Assembly: GCA_035438705.1 (NCBI GenBank)
Contig: DAORIV010000002.1
Span: 1 to 64,000, forward strand
Origin: C7867-006 sp035438705
GTDB lineage: Bacteria; Patescibacteriota; Minisyncoccia; Phycocordibacterales; DATDWN01
DNA: 64,000 bases
Direction of reading: 5' to 3'
Position 1 is the stretch's first letter. Each line of letters opens with the position of its first letter. Below are positions 41,493 through 50,612 of this stretch, one piece after another. A model generated the notes under the pieces. The model was given only the letters and a program-made list of their open reading frames with translations. It did no database searches and was not told the DNA's origin. A program made the translations under genes and the position numbers.

Positions 41493-44400
41493 TTATTCTA
41501 AAGCTTTTACTTTATCAATGAGTATCGACTTCTCTCCATTTCTTAATGAAAAAGTTCCCTTGATTACAATACAACTTTCAGGGATCAAAATATCTTGAAA
41601 CTCTTCATATACTTTTGGAAAGACTACAGCATCTATAGAATCAGACAAATCCGAGATTTTTAGGAAAATCATTTTTTCACCCTTTTTTGTCATTACAGGT
41701 CTGATGTTTTCAATAATACCACCGAGAACAACCGGTGCTTTTTCTTTACCTTCTTCTTTTATTCTTTTAATATTTTTTTCTCTGCCAGCAAGTTTGTCTT
41801 TAAAAGAATCTAGTGGATGGCCAGAAATATATAATCCAAGAAGCTCTTTTTCCCACATAAGCTTATCTGCAGGGTTAACTGGAGTAGTTTTATCTAGTTC
41901 TATGTCTACAACTTGATTACTAGCTCCCATCATTGAAAAAAGAGAATCTTGATCTGTTTCTTTTGCACGTTCTTCTTTGTTAAAAGTAAGTAGTTTGTCT
42001 AAGTTATATAAAAGTGTGGCTCGGTCACTACCAATAGGGGTGATTGAGTCCATTGCTCCTGTTTTTATTAGAGCTTCCATCGATTTCTTATTAAGATTTT
42101 TATCTTTGATGCGTCGTAGAAAATCCGAAAGTGATTTGAACTCTCCGTTTGCTTTTCTTTCTTCAACGATACTGTGTCCAATTCCTTCTCCAAAGTTTTT
42201 AATTGTTGTAAGTCCAAAACGGATAGTGTCTTGTTCATTAGAATTTTTTCCAACTATTACACCAAACCCTTCAAAAGATTTATTTACATCTGGAGGTAGA
42301 ACAGGTATTCCCATTCTTTTACACTCTCCAATGATGTCAGAAATTCTTTCTACATCTCCGGATTCTGCTGTAAGTACAGCAGACATATATATAGCAGGGT
42401 AGTTAGCTTTCATATACGCTGTTTGATACGCTACTTTTCCATAACTTGCAGCGTGAGCTTTGTTGAAACCGTAACCTTGGAAAGGTTCAAATAGATTCCA
42501 CAGCTCTTCAGCTTTTTTCTCTGTCATTCCTCCGTGTTTTTGGCAACCTTCAACGAACTTTATGTGTTGCTTCGCCATCTCTTCACGAATCTTTTTACCC
42601 ACAGCTTTACGGAACTTGTCTACTTCACCCCAGTTGTATCCTGCAACTTCTATCGCGGTGTAGAGCAAGTCATCTTGGTACACAAGCACTCCGAAAGTTT
42701 TATCCAAGAAGTTTTTCATTTTTGGGTGCATGTATGTAACTGGTTTTTTACCGTGTTTTCTGGCTATGTATTCCTGAATGTTATCCATTGGACCAGGACG
42801 ATATAGCGCCACCATAACATTAATGTCGTGGATTACTGTTGGTTTAAGTTCCATGAGTGCTCTAGTCATACCATCTCCGTTAAGCTGAAATAATCCTTCA
42901 GTTTCTCCACGAGCCAGCATTTCAAAAGTTTTTTTGTCATCTACTGGAACATTTTCTATATCAATTTTAATTCCAAGAATTTTTTCTACTCTTTTAACAG
43001 CATCAGCAAGAATGGACAAGTTTCTTATTCCCAAGAAATCGAATTTTAGTAGTCCAACTCCATCTTCTCCAACAGAACCCATGTCGAATTGTGTGATTAT
43101 TTTATTATCGCCTTTGGTATCGTACTGCAGAGGGGTGTAGTCAGTTAGTGGAGTAGGTGAGATAACAACACCAGCAGCATGCACTGAGATGTGACGAGCA
43201 CAACCCTCAATTTTTCTCGCCATATCAATGATTGTTTTTACATCTTTTTCACTCGTATATAGTTTTTTTAAGTCAGGCTCCTCTTTCAGTGCTCTTTCTA
43301 TTGTCATTGGGAAACCTTGTTGTCCCATGGGTATTAGTTTGGCTATTGTGTCTCCTAGACTGTATGGAAAACCCATAGCACGAGTTACATCGCGAACCGC
43401 ACCGCGCGCTGCCATGGTACCGAATGTACCTATTTGAGCTACTTTATCTATGCCATACTTGCTACGAGCATAGTCAATCATCTCATCGCGACGGTTATCG
43501 GCATAATCCATATCGATATCGGGAGCACTCGGTCTGTCTGGGTTTAGAAATCTTTCAAACGGAAGTAGGTATTCAATAGGGTTTACGTTGGTAATACCAG
43601 CAAGATAGGTAACCAGAGATCCAGCAACTGAACCTCTAATAGTTGTTAGGATTCCATGATCATGAGCATAGTGAAGCAAATCAGACACCACCAAAAAGTA
43701 TGGTGAATATCCTTTGTCGGAAATAACCTTTAGCTCATAATTCATTCTTTCGAGAAGTTCAGGAGTTTTCTCCAGTTTTCTTTTTTCAATACCTTCTTCG
43801 GTAATGCGCCGGAGTTCATCATCATAAGAAAGCCCACTAGGTACCACATAGTTTGGTAGAAACCATTTACCAATAGAAATTTCCAAATTGCATCTATCTG
43901 CAATTTTTTCAGTATTTTCTATGGCCTCAGGTAGGTTCTTAAAATACTTTTCAGCATGCTTTTGGTTGATGAAAGAAAAATCTTCTTCTTTTATTTCTAT
44001 TTTTTCGTCATTTTGTGACTGAACCGCAAGAAGTGTTTGTCTGGCAGTACGATCTTCTTTGTTTAAATAGTAAACATCATGAGCAGCTACAAGTGGAGTA
44101 GAAGTTTTTTTTGCAAACTCTACTATTTTTTTCATATTGTCTTCATGACCTTCCATTTCTGGGTGGTGAGTTACTTCAAAATACAAATTTTCACCATCTT
44201 CAGTTTGAGAAAATGTTTTTTTGTACCACGAAAGTCTTTCCTCGGCTTGTTCAAGGTTTCCAAGTTTTAGTGATTGAAGTATGTCAGAAGAAAAAGATGG
44301 AATTATGGCTATAAGGCCTTCGCTATGTTTTTCTAATAATTCTTTGTCTACACGAGGTTTATAGTAAAAACCTTCCATGTGAGCAAGGGTTACAAGTTTT

Positions 44401-44705
44401 ATTAAGTTTTTATATCCAGCATCATTTTTGGCTAACAATACCAATCGATATCTTTCCTTATCTACGCTTTGTTTATCATTCCGCGATCTATATGCAACAT
44501 ATGCATCTATTCCGATAATAGGTTTAACACCTTTCTTTTTGCAGTACTGATAGAACTCTATGGCTCCATATAGATTTGCATTATCTGTGAGTGCCAAAGC
44601 AGGCATCTCATTTTTAATAGCTTCATCTACAAGCTCGTCTATTTTAGGCAGGGCATTAAGTAAAGAGAAGTGAGAGTGGGTATGTAGGTGGATAAATTTT
44701 GCCAT
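41493..44705 (-). CDS. dnaE: DNA polymerase III alpha subunit
   Basis: The 1070-residue replicative polymerase has an N-terminal PHP domain (FIHLHTHSHFSLLNALPKI), the C-family catalytic region with the acidic metal ligands in APDIDMDYADNRRDEM, the finger and beta-clamp-binding parts, a helix-hairpin-helix region (FNKAHAASYG onwards) and a C-terminal OB fold (VLGGIIENIRPV). A separate exonuclease subunit is not in this window. It converges with a small orphan gene and has rnhB divergent upstream, 63 nt apart. Confidence 0.97.
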   Translation of the reverse strand: MAKFIHLHTHSHFSLLNALPKIDELVDEAIKNEMPALALTDNANLYGAIEFYQYCKKKGVKPIIGIDAYVAYRSRNDKQSVDKERYRLVLLAKNDAGYKNLIKLVTLAHMEGFYYKPRVDKELLEKHSEGLIAIIPSFSSDILQSLKLGNLEQAEERLSWYKKTFSQTEDGENLYFEVTHHPEMEGHEDNMKKIVEFAKKTSTPLVAAHDVYYLNKEDRTARQTLLAVQSQNDEKIEIKEEDFSFINQKHAEKYFKNLPEAIENTEKIADRCNLEISIGKWFLPNYVVPSGLSYDDELRRITEEGIEKRKLEKTPELLERMNYELKVISDKGYSPYFLVVSDLLHYAHDHGILTTIRGSVAGSLVTYLAGITNVNPIEYLLPFERFLNPDRPSAPDIDMDYADNRRDEMIDYARSKYGIDKVAQIGTFGTMAARGAVRDVTRAMGFPYSLGDTIAKLIPMGQQGFPMTIERALKEEPDLKKLYTSEKDVKTIIDMARKIEGCARHISVHAAGVVISPTPLTDYTPLQYDTKGDNKIITQFDMGSVGEDGVGLLKFDFLGIRNLSILADAVKRVEKILGIKIDIENVPVDDKKTFEMLARGETEGLFQLNGDGMTRALMELKPTVIHDINVMVALYRPGPMDNIQEYIARKHGKKPVTYMHPKMKNFLDKTFGVLVYQDDLLYTAIEVAGYNWGEVDKFRKAVGKKIREEMAKQHIKFVEGCQKHGGMTEKKAEELWNLFEPFQGYGFNKAHAASYGKVAYQTAYMKANYPAIYMSAVLTAESGDVERISDIIGECKRMGIPVLPPDVNKSFEGFGVIVGKNSNEQDTIRFGLTTIKNFGEGIGHSIVEERKANGEFKSLSDFLRRIKDKNLNKKSMEALIKTGAMDSITPIGSDRATLLYNLDKLLTFNKEERAKETDQDSLFSMMGASNQVVDIELDKTTPVNPADKLMWEKELLGLYISGHPLDSFKDKLAGREKNIKRIKEEGKEKAPVVLGGIIENIRPVMTKKGEKMIFLKISDLSDSIDAVVFPKVYEEFQDILIPESCIVIKGTFSLRNGEKSILIDKVKALE

Positions 44706-44768
44706 ATTTAAGGATTATAGCATGGGTGCTTGGTGGTCGTTATATTGAAAAATTGCTAGAGTTATTGC

Positions 44769-45529
44769 ATGAAATTTATAGTTGGTATAGATGAAGTCGG
44801 GCGGGGGCCTCTTGCTGGTCCTGTTACAGTCGGGGNNNNNNNNNNNNNNNNNNNNNNNNNNNNNNNNNNNNNNNNNNNNNNNNNNNNNNNNNNNNNNNNN
44901 NNNNNNNNNNNNNNNNNNNNNNNNNNNNNNNNNNNGTTGGTATAGATGAAGTCGGGCGGGGGCCTCTTGCTGGTCCTGTTACAGTCGGGGTTGTTGTCTG
45001 TGAGGAAAAAAAATATAAGTTGCTTAAGAATAATAAAAAATTACCACCACTTGGAAAAGACAGTAAAAAGTTAAAGGAAAAAGATAGAGAAAAATATGTA
45101 AAAGTTTTAGAGGAACTGAAAAAACAGAAAGTAATTAATTTTTCTGTAGTTCATGTTTCAAATACAATCATAGATACAAAAGGAATTTCTTATGCAATTA
45201 AAAAAGGTATAAAAGATGGTTTTAAAAATTTAAAAATTAAGCAAAGAAATACAGAGGTTTTGTTGGATGGTGGACTAAAAGCTCCAGAGGGATTCAAACA
45301 AAAAACAATTATAAAAGGTGATGAAAAAGAGAAAATAATAGCTTGGGCTTCAATATTAGCTAAGGTTTCTAGAGATGAGTTAATGCTAAAAATAGGTAAA
45401 AAGTACCCAGAGTATGGTCTACAAATACACAAGGGCTATGGCACAGCTAAACATAGGAAAGCCATACAGAAACATGGCGTTTCTAAGGTCCACAGACTCA
45501 GTTTCTGTAAAAACATATTTAATAGTTGA
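44769..45529 (+). CDS. rnhB: Ribonuclease HII, interrupted by an assembly gap
   Basis: RNase HII cuts RNA in RNA-DNA hybrids. The start (MKFIVGIDEVGRGPLAGPVTV) carries the first catalytic Asp-Glu pair. The rest includes DSKKLKEKDRE, the acidic VLLDGGLK strand and SILAKVSRDELM, ending HRLSFC. A run of 100 N splits the gene, but the 55 nt before the gap (44781-44835) are repeated exactly after it (44936-44990). If the copies are merged the gene is intact at about 200 residues. Confidence 0.93.
44836..44935. other. Assembly gap (100 N) in rnhB
   Basis: Exact 55-nt repeats flank the gap, so it is very probably a scaffolding join of overlapping contigs with no missing sequence. Confidence 0.9.
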
Positions 45530-45563
45530 TTTTTATCAGGCTTTAAGGTACTATATTCCCACT

Positions 45564-45782
45564 ATGGTAGTACGAATGCGACATACAAAAAGCCAGAGAA
45601 ACAGAACAAGATCTCACCACAAACTTGAGAAGCCTTCTGTAACTATGGATAAAAATACAGGTGTTCCTCACCTAAGACATAGAGCTAGTCTTGTTACTGG
45701 TCAATACAAAGGAAGAACTGTTATTGATATGACCAAGAAGTTGGCCAAGAAAGCTAAGGCTTCTAAGAAAGAAGGAAGATAA
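45564..45782 (+). CDS. rpmF: 50S ribosomal protein L32
   Basis: The 72-residue basic protein shows the L32 core RMRHTKSQRNRTRSHHKLEKP and a C-terminal lysine-rich tail. It lacks the zinc cysteines of the longer forms. The start at 45564 (MVVRMRHTK) is supported by TATATT ending exactly 6 nt upstream. A longer in-frame extension overlaps rnhB. Confidence 0.9.
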   Translation: MVVRMRHTKSQRNRTRSHHKLEKPSVTMDKNTGVPHLRHRASLVTGQYKGRTVIDMTKKLAKKAKASKKEGR

Positions 45783-45806
45783 ACCTCCAAACGGAGGTTT
45801 TTTCTT
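45783..45806 (+). terminator. Terminator of rpmF
   Basis: AACCTCC-AAAC-GGAGGTT followed by a T-run. Confidence 0.88.
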
Positions 45807-45874
45807 AATTAATTAAATTTAAATATTTGTATTTTATTTCATTTGTTCTATACTATTAGTAATATAGTTCTTAT

Positions 45875-46786
45875 ATGGCAAACAGGCACCTTTCCAGATC
45901 AATAGTTCTACAATCTCTGTTTGAGTGGGATTTTAATGCAAAAACAAAAGAAGAAGCTCTAGATATTTTTAATCGTGATGTAAAAGAATTTGCTCCAGGT
46001 GGGGGTGATCTGCCATTCATGGAAACTCTCATGAAGGGTGTTTTAGAAAAACAAAAAGATATTGATTTGATAATTGAAAAAGCAGCACCAGACTGGCCTA
46101 TTGATAAAATATCAGTGATGGATAGGAATATCCTCAGACTCGGACTTTTCGAGCTACTTTTTGGTGAGCGTTCACAAGTACCACCTAAAGTTGCTATAAA
46201 TGAAGCAATAGAATTGTCTAAAACATTTGGTGGGGAAACTTCCTCTAAATTTGTTAACGGAGTTTTGGGTGCTGTATATAAAGAGCTTGGAGAGCCAGGC
46301 AAAGAAGAAACTAGTAAAGAAAAGAAAAATAAAAATTTTTCTGGAGCTCCGGTTGCTGTAGAAAACTTGGGAGGTGCTGTGGTGTATGCTCGTGATGGTG
46401 AAGAAGTGTATCTAGCTTTGGTTCATGATGTTTTTGGACGCTGGACATTGTCTAAGGGTAAAATAGGAAATACAGAAGAGACAAAGGGTGAAACTATTGA
46501 AGAAGGAACAATACGAGGAATCAAGGAAGAATTAGGTTTGGATGTGGAAATCAAAGAAAGATTGGGAGAGAACGAATATATTGCTTACCATCCAGAGAAA
46601 GGTAAGATAAAAAAGCACGTAGAATTCTTCTTAGCTGAATCAAAATTTACAGATATAGTGAGAGAAGAGAAGGGTGGTCTAGATGATGCAAAATGGTTCA
46701 AATTGGCAGATATACTTGACCTAAACTTTTATAATGATATTCTTCCACTAGTTACTAAGGCGATTAACATTTTATTAAAGAAATAG
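45875..46786 (+). CDS. nusB: NusB-Nudix fusion protein
   Basis: The N-terminal 140 residues are NusB, the antitermination factor that with NusE binds boxA RNA (RHLSRSIVLQSLFEWDFN, DRNILRLGLFEL, FVNGVLGAVYKEL). After a lysine-rich linker (about 143-155) a Nudix hydrolase domain follows (about 158-298), with GGAVVYARDGEEVYLALVHD and the box GETIEEGTIRGIKEELGL. The box has Arg-Gly where the family has Arg-Glu, so one metal-binding acid is missing. The first Gly is also two residues further away. The substrate is unknown. TATAGT ends exactly 6 nt before the ATG. Confidence 0.92.
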   Translation: MANRHLSRSIVLQSLFEWDFNAKTKEEALDIFNRDVKEFAPGGGDLPFMETLMKGVLEKQKDIDLIIEKAAPDWPIDKISVMDRNILRLGLFELLFGERSQVPPKVAINEAIELSKTFGGETSSKFVNGVLGAVYKELGEPGKEETSKEKKNKNFSGAPVAVENLGGAVVYARDGEEVYLALVHDVFGRWTLSKGKIGNTEETKGETIEEGTIRGIKEELGLDVEIKERLGENEYIAYHPEKGKIKKHVEFFLAESKFTDIVREEKGGLDDAKWFKLADILDLNFYNDILPLVTKAINILLKK

Positions 46787-46787
46787 G

Positions 46788-46906
46788 AACCTCGTTGACA
46801 TGTGATTTTTTTGGAACATCGCGGAACCCGTGAAAAGGTGAGCGCGAAGAAAATTTTCAGCAGAAAATTATTCTGTTTCCAAAAAAGTCACATGGAGGAA
46901 GAGGTT
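46788..46906 (-). repeat. Stem-loop element family T1, copy c (reverse orientation)
   Basis: AACCTC (46788-46793) pairs with GAGGTT (46901-46906), and CATGTGATTTTTTTGGAA (46799-46816) with TTCCAAAAAAGTCACATG (46877-46894). The reverse strand reads the T1 core ACAGAATAATTTTC, then CTTCGCGCTCA, CACGGGTTCCGCGATG. It lies between the nusB fusion and rnc, starting 2 nt after the stop. Confidence 0.8.
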
Positions 46907-46920
46907 TTAAATTAAATCAT

Positions 46921-47613
46921 ATGCAACCAGATTTAAATGATTTTCAAAAGAATATAGGAATAGAGTTTAAAGACAAAGAGCTTCTGAAACAAGCTTTTGT
47001 TCATCGTTCATATATAAATGAGAATAGAAACTCAGGATTATCTCACAATGAAAGATTGGAGTTTTTGGGTGATGCAGTTTTGGAGCTAGTCATCACAGAT
47101 TTTTTATACAAGAAATATACAAATAAAGCTGAGGGGGAAATGACAGCATATAGATCAGCTTTAGTTAATGCAGATACTTGTGCTTCGATAGCGACCAGTC
47201 TTAACATGGGCAACTATTTGCTTTTATCTAAGGGGGAAAGTAAGGATACTGGAAGAGCAAGACAATATATATTGGCAAATGCATTAGAGGCGCTAATTGG
47301 TGCAATTTATCTTGATCAAGGTATGGAAAAAGCTCATGAGTTTATAGAAATAAATTTCACTCATATGATTGAAGATATTATTTCAAATAAAGGTCATGTT
47401 GATAGCAAGAGTTTGTTTCAGGAAAAAGCTCAAGAGTTTGAAGGTATTACACCAGCATATAAAACCATAAAGGAGTCAGGCCCTGATCACGATAAAAAAT
47501 TTACAGTCGGTGTTTATATAGGAAAAGATTTGATTGCTACTGGTGAAGGGAAATCTAAACAAGATGCTGAGCAAGAAGCTGCAGAGGAGGCACTAAATAT
47601 TAAAAATTGGTAA
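46921..47613 (+). CDS. rnc: Ribonuclease III
   Basis: The 230-residue enzyme cuts double-stranded RNA, including rRNA precursors. The RNase III domain holds the signature HNERLEFLGDAVLELVI (residues 41-57) and the second acidic site NALEALIGAIYLDQG. A C-terminal double-stranded-RNA-binding domain follows (DSKSLFQEKAQEFEG to KSKQDAEQEAAEEAL). The long intergenic hairpins in this genome are natural candidates as substrates, which is only a suggestion. Confidence 0.97.
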   Translation: MQPDLNDFQKNIGIEFKDKELLKQAFVHRSYINENRNSGLSHNERLEFLGDAVLELVITDFLYKKYTNKAEGEMTAYRSALVNADTCASIATSLNMGNYLLLSKGESKDTGRARQYILANALEALIGAIYLDQGMEKAHEFIEINFTHMIEDIISNKGHVDSKSLFQEKAQEFEGITPAYKTIKESGPDHDKKFTVGVYIGKDLIATGEGKSKQDAEQEAAEEALNIKNW

Positions 47614-47619
47614 ATAAAT

Positions 47620-47649
47620 AGGACGTAAGTTGTGACTTACGTCCTTTTT
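47620..47649. terminator. Terminator after rnc
   Basis: AGGACGTAAG and CTTACGTCCT pair, followed by TTTTTA. The convergent small gene ends 9 nt away. Confidence 0.88.
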
Positions 47650-47657
47650 AATTATTG

Positions 47658-47909
47658 CTATGTTAGTAAAGTCTCTGCATTCTTTCTTTTTTCTTTTCGA
47701 AGCCACGGCATCGTTTCTTTTTTGATAAGCCTTTTGTTTTCTCGAATAGCTTCATGCCTACACTCATCACATGGCGGGCCTGATCTTTTTCTACCCTTGC
47801 CGTACACCAGAATTTTGTAAAAAATTTCTGGATGTTTTCTTAGACAGAGATCGACACCTCTTTTGTAGGTTACACTTACACCATCTCGATTTCTTCTTGG
47901 TTTCCTCAA
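47658..47909 (-). CDS. 83-residue basic protein with CxxC (SD-type cassette)
   Basis: This very basic protein contains GPPCDECRHEAI, a Cx2C that may bind zinc with another ligand, embedded in a Lys/Arg-rich background, so nucleic-acid binding is possible but unproven. The start is a TTG with GGGAGG 8 nt upstream. Base composition differs from rnc and smc on either side. The -10 (TATATT on the minus strand) is acceptable but no clear -35 is visible. Confidence 0.6.
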   Translation of the reverse strand: MRKPRRNRDGVSVTYKRGVDLCLRKHPEIFYKILVYGKGRKRSGPPCDECRHEAIRENKRLIKKETMPWLRKEKRKNAETLLT

Positions 47910-47984
47910 TTCAATAGCCTCCCACTAGGAATATAACACAAAGAAAAAAAATTTTCATTTTGATATAATAAAAAAGAATTAATT

Positions 47985-50231
47985 ATGTATCTAAAGAGTA
48001 TTGAACTGAATGGTTTTAAATCTTTCGCTAAGAAAAGCGAGCTTTTGTTTAACTCCAAAGTTTCTGCAATAGTTGGTCCAAATGGTTCAGGTAAATCTAA
48101 TGTCGCCGAGGCATTTCGTTTTGTGTTGGGAGAACAGTCAATAAAAAGTTTGAGAGGTAAGAAGGGTGAAGATCTTATTTTTAATGGTGCTGGGGATTTA
48201 CCGAGAGGAAACAGAGCCAGTGTAAGAGTTACATTTGATAATACTTCCAAGTTTTTACCAGTTGATTTTGATGAGGTTACTATTGAACGTGTTGTACACA
48301 GAGATTCAGTGAATGAATATCTTATTAATGGAACTCAAGTTAGACTGAAAGATGTAGTAGAACTTTTAGCATCTGCTCACATTGGCTCAAGTGGGCATCA
48401 TATTATTTCTCAAGGAGAAGCAGATAGAATTCTAAATTCTACACCAAAAGATAGAAAGGGGATGATTGAAGATGCTTTGGGACTAAAAATATATAATTAT
48501 AAAAAAGTTGAAAGTGAGAAGAAGTTGCAGAAAACTAAAGAGAATATAGATAAAGTCGAGTCTCTGCGTAGAGAAATAGCTCCACATATTAAATTTCTAA
48601 AAAAACAAGTAGAAAAAGTAGAAAAGGCTATTGCGATGAAAGAGGAACTTCAGAAAGAAGCGCTGGAGTACTGTAAACGTGAAGATTTGTATATAAAAAC
48701 TACTGAACAAGAAATAAATACACATAAAGAACCATTACTTAAAAAGGAAAAAGAACTTGAAAGTGAGCTAAATCAGGCTAAGGAAATTTTAGAAAACGCA
48801 AAAAACAAAGACGGTTTATCACAGAGACTTATTGATCTTGAAAATGATTTACATAAAACAAGAAATGAGAAAGATGAGTTGTATAGAAGTTTCGGGAGAT
48901 TAGATGGAGAAATAAATTCCCTTGTAAAAATGGTAAAAAAGCAGGAGGAAATAGCAAAGTCTATAGAACATAAAACAGTTCCACTTGTTTCAGTAGAAGA
49001 TTTGTCCGTCAAAATTGAAAACAAAATAAAAGATGCGAAACAGTCTGACAGTGTGGAGGTCTTGATACGAGCTTTAGATGAAGTGCATCTACTTGTGGTG
49101 AATTTTATAGAACACAACAAAGATAATGTGGAGATGTCTCTGGTGGCTGATGTACAAAGAGATATAGAAAATTTACAAAGTTCCAGAAAGGAAATAGAAG
49201 AAAAGCTCGGCCACATAACAAAAAATGAAGAAAAACTGTCTACAGAATACAACAATCTAAAGAATGAGATAGAAAAAGAGAAAGACTCAAATAGGGATGC
49301 TGAAAAAGCTGTATTTAGAATAATGGCAGAATCTGGAGAAATACGTTCTAAGATTCAGCAAATAAATTCAGAAGAACATAATTTAAAATTAGTTAAGGAT
49401 AATTTTAAAATGGAACTAGCTGAGTTAGGAACTCTTATCGGAACTCATGTATTGAAGTTTCAAGATGTTTCTATTTCTCCGGAGAGTAGAGAGTTGCAGG
49501 AAGAAAGAAGAAAACGAATTGAGAAAATTAAAATTAGATTGGAAGACTCAGGGGGTCTTGGTAATCTAGATACCATGAAGGAATATAAAGATGCTACAGA
49601 AAGAGATGAGTTTCTAGCTAAAGAATTACTTGATTTAGAAAACTCAGCTAATTCTTTAGGATTGTTGATTAAAGATTTGGAAGAAAAATTGTCTAATGAG
49701 TTTAAAAATGGAGTTGAAAAAATAAACAAGCAGTTTAAAGAATACTTCGCTTTGATGTTTGGTGGCGGAGAGGCAAGGCTTGAAGTAACACTGCCTCAAA
49801 AAAGGAAAAAAGATACAGAAGTATTACTAGATATGGATGATCCAGATTCAATACTTGAATCTGATGAAAGTGGTGCAGAGGGTATAGATATAGAGGTTTC
49901 ACTTCCAAAGAAAAAAGTAAAGGGGCTAATGATGTTATCTGGCGGTGAAAGGGCGCTGACTTCTATTGCACTTTTGTTTGCAATATCACAAGTAAATCCA
50001 CCACCATTTATCATACTAGATGAAACGGATGCAGCGCTCGATGAGGCAAACTCTAAAAAGTATGCAGATATGGTAGAGAATCTCTCGAAGTATTCTCAAC
50101 TTATTGTGATTACACACAATCGAGAAACAATGTCTCGAGCTGGAATACTATATGGTGTGACTATGGGAAGTGGTGGAGGATCAAAGTTACTTTCAGTCGC
50201 TTTTGAAGAAGCTTTATCTGTCGCCAAGTAA
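47985..50231 (+). CDS. smc: Compact SMC-like chromosome-segregation ATPase
   Basis: The 748-residue protein has the N-terminal ATPase half (MYLKSIELNGFKSFAKKSEL, Walker A GPNGSGKSN near residue 31), a central coiled coil (about 165-590), and the C-terminal half with signature LSGGERALTS near residue 651, Walker B FIILDETDAALDEAN and D/H loops (VITHNRETM). Standard SMC is about 1,150-1,200 residues with a folded hinge between two coils. Here the coil is short and I see no hinge motif. The reading frame is open and TATAAT lies 15 nt upstream. Confidence 0.92.
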   Translation: MYLKSIELNGFKSFAKKSELLFNSKVSAIVGPNGSGKSNVAEAFRFVLGEQSIKSLRGKKGEDLIFNGAGDLPRGNRASVRVTFDNTSKFLPVDFDEVTIERVVHRDSVNEYLINGTQVRLKDVVELLASAHIGSSGHHIISQGEADRILNSTPKDRKGMIEDALGLKIYNYKKVESEKKLQKTKENIDKVESLRREIAPHIKFLKKQVEKVEKAIAMKEELQKEALEYCKREDLYIKTTEQEINTHKEPLLKKEKELESELNQAKEILENAKNKDGLSQRLIDLENDLHKTRNEKDELYRSFGRLDGEINSLVKMVKKQEEIAKSIEHKTVPLVSVEDLSVKIENKIKDAKQSDSVEVLIRALDEVHLLVVNFIEHNKDNVEMSLVADVQRDIENLQSSRKEIEEKLGHITKNEEKLSTEYNNLKNEIEKEKDSNRDAEKAVFRIMAESGEIRSKIQQINSEEHNLKLVKDNFKMELAELGTLIGTHVLKFQDVSISPESRELQEERRKRIEKIKIRLEDSGGLGNLDTMKEYKDATERDEFLAKELLDLENSANSLGLLIKDLEEKLSNEFKNGVEKINKQFKEYFALMFGGGEARLEVTLPQKRKKDTEVLLDMDDPDSILESDESGAEGIDIEVSLPKKKVKGLMMLSGGERALTSIALLFAISQVNPPPFIILDETDAALDEANSKKYADMVENLSKYSQLIVITHNRETMSRAGILYGVTMGSGGGSKLLSVAFEEALSVAK

Positions 50232-50233
50232 TT

Positions 50234-50335
50234 AAGTTCTTGTTTTTTACTCGATTTCTTCGTTATTCGCTTGCGTTTGTTTCTGTAATGTACTATCTGT
50301 ACATTTTAGTCACAATCAGCACTCATACCTTGAAC
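50234..50335 (+). repeat. Stem-loop element family T3, copy 3 (degenerate, smc 3' end)
   Basis: AGTTC (50234-50238) pairs with GAACT (50331-50335). The inner part holds TAATGTAC-TATCT-GTACATTTTAG, nearly the T3 loop, and ATTCGCTTGCGTTTGTT resembles CTCGCTTGCGTTGTTGG in copy 1. The long middle stem is missing, so this may be a decayed copy. Confidence 0.55.
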
Positions 50336-50395
50336 TCAAACAAAAATCCTTAGAACTTGAACTTTACTTGATTTCGGAATTTTTTAAATACATTT

Positions 50396-50423
50396 TTGAC
50401 TTTTTTATAAAAAATGGTAGTTT
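50396..50423 (+). promoter_or_regulatory. Promoter of the partial gene at 50440
   Basis: -35 TTGACT (50396-50401), 16-nt spacer, weak -10 TAGTTT (50418-50423), then GGAG 6 nt before the ATG. The layout is like that of the other cassette genes. Confidence 0.45.
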
Positions 50424-50439
50424 GTTTTTGGAGATCTGG

Positions 50440-50512
50440 ATGGATAACAAACCTGAAAGTGAAGTCATAATTATTGATACAGATGAAGGACAACAAAAGG
50501 TAAGAGTCCCAC
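50440..50512 (+). CDS. Start of a small gene cut by the assembly gap (SD-type cassette, partial)
   Basis: Only the first 24 codons are visible (MDNKPESEVIIIDTDEGQ and a few more) before a run of N. GGAG lies 6 nt upstream and a TTGACT-type promoter precedes it. It faces rnr, whose end is also missing. The gap length is probably arbitrary, so the size of this gene cannot be told. Confidence 0.5.
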
Positions 50513-50612
50513 NNNNNNNNNNNNNNNNNNNNNNNNNNNNNNNNNNNNNNNNNNNNNNNNNNNNNNNNNNNNNNNNNNNNNNNNNNNNNNNNNNNNNNNN
50601 NNNNNNNNNNNN
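50513..50612. other. Assembly gap (100 N)
   Basis: No repeat flanks this gap, unlike the first one, so real sequence is probably missing: the C-terminus of RNase R and most of the facing small gene. Confidence 0.85.

Noticed and set aside
47985..50231. The short SMC as a frameshifted or truncated gene
   Set aside because: Both ATPase halves are in one open frame with intact motifs, so it is a compact protein and not a broken one.
50368..50439. Upstream extension of the partial gene at 50440
   Set aside because: It overlaps the promoter. The SD is placed for the ATG at 50440.
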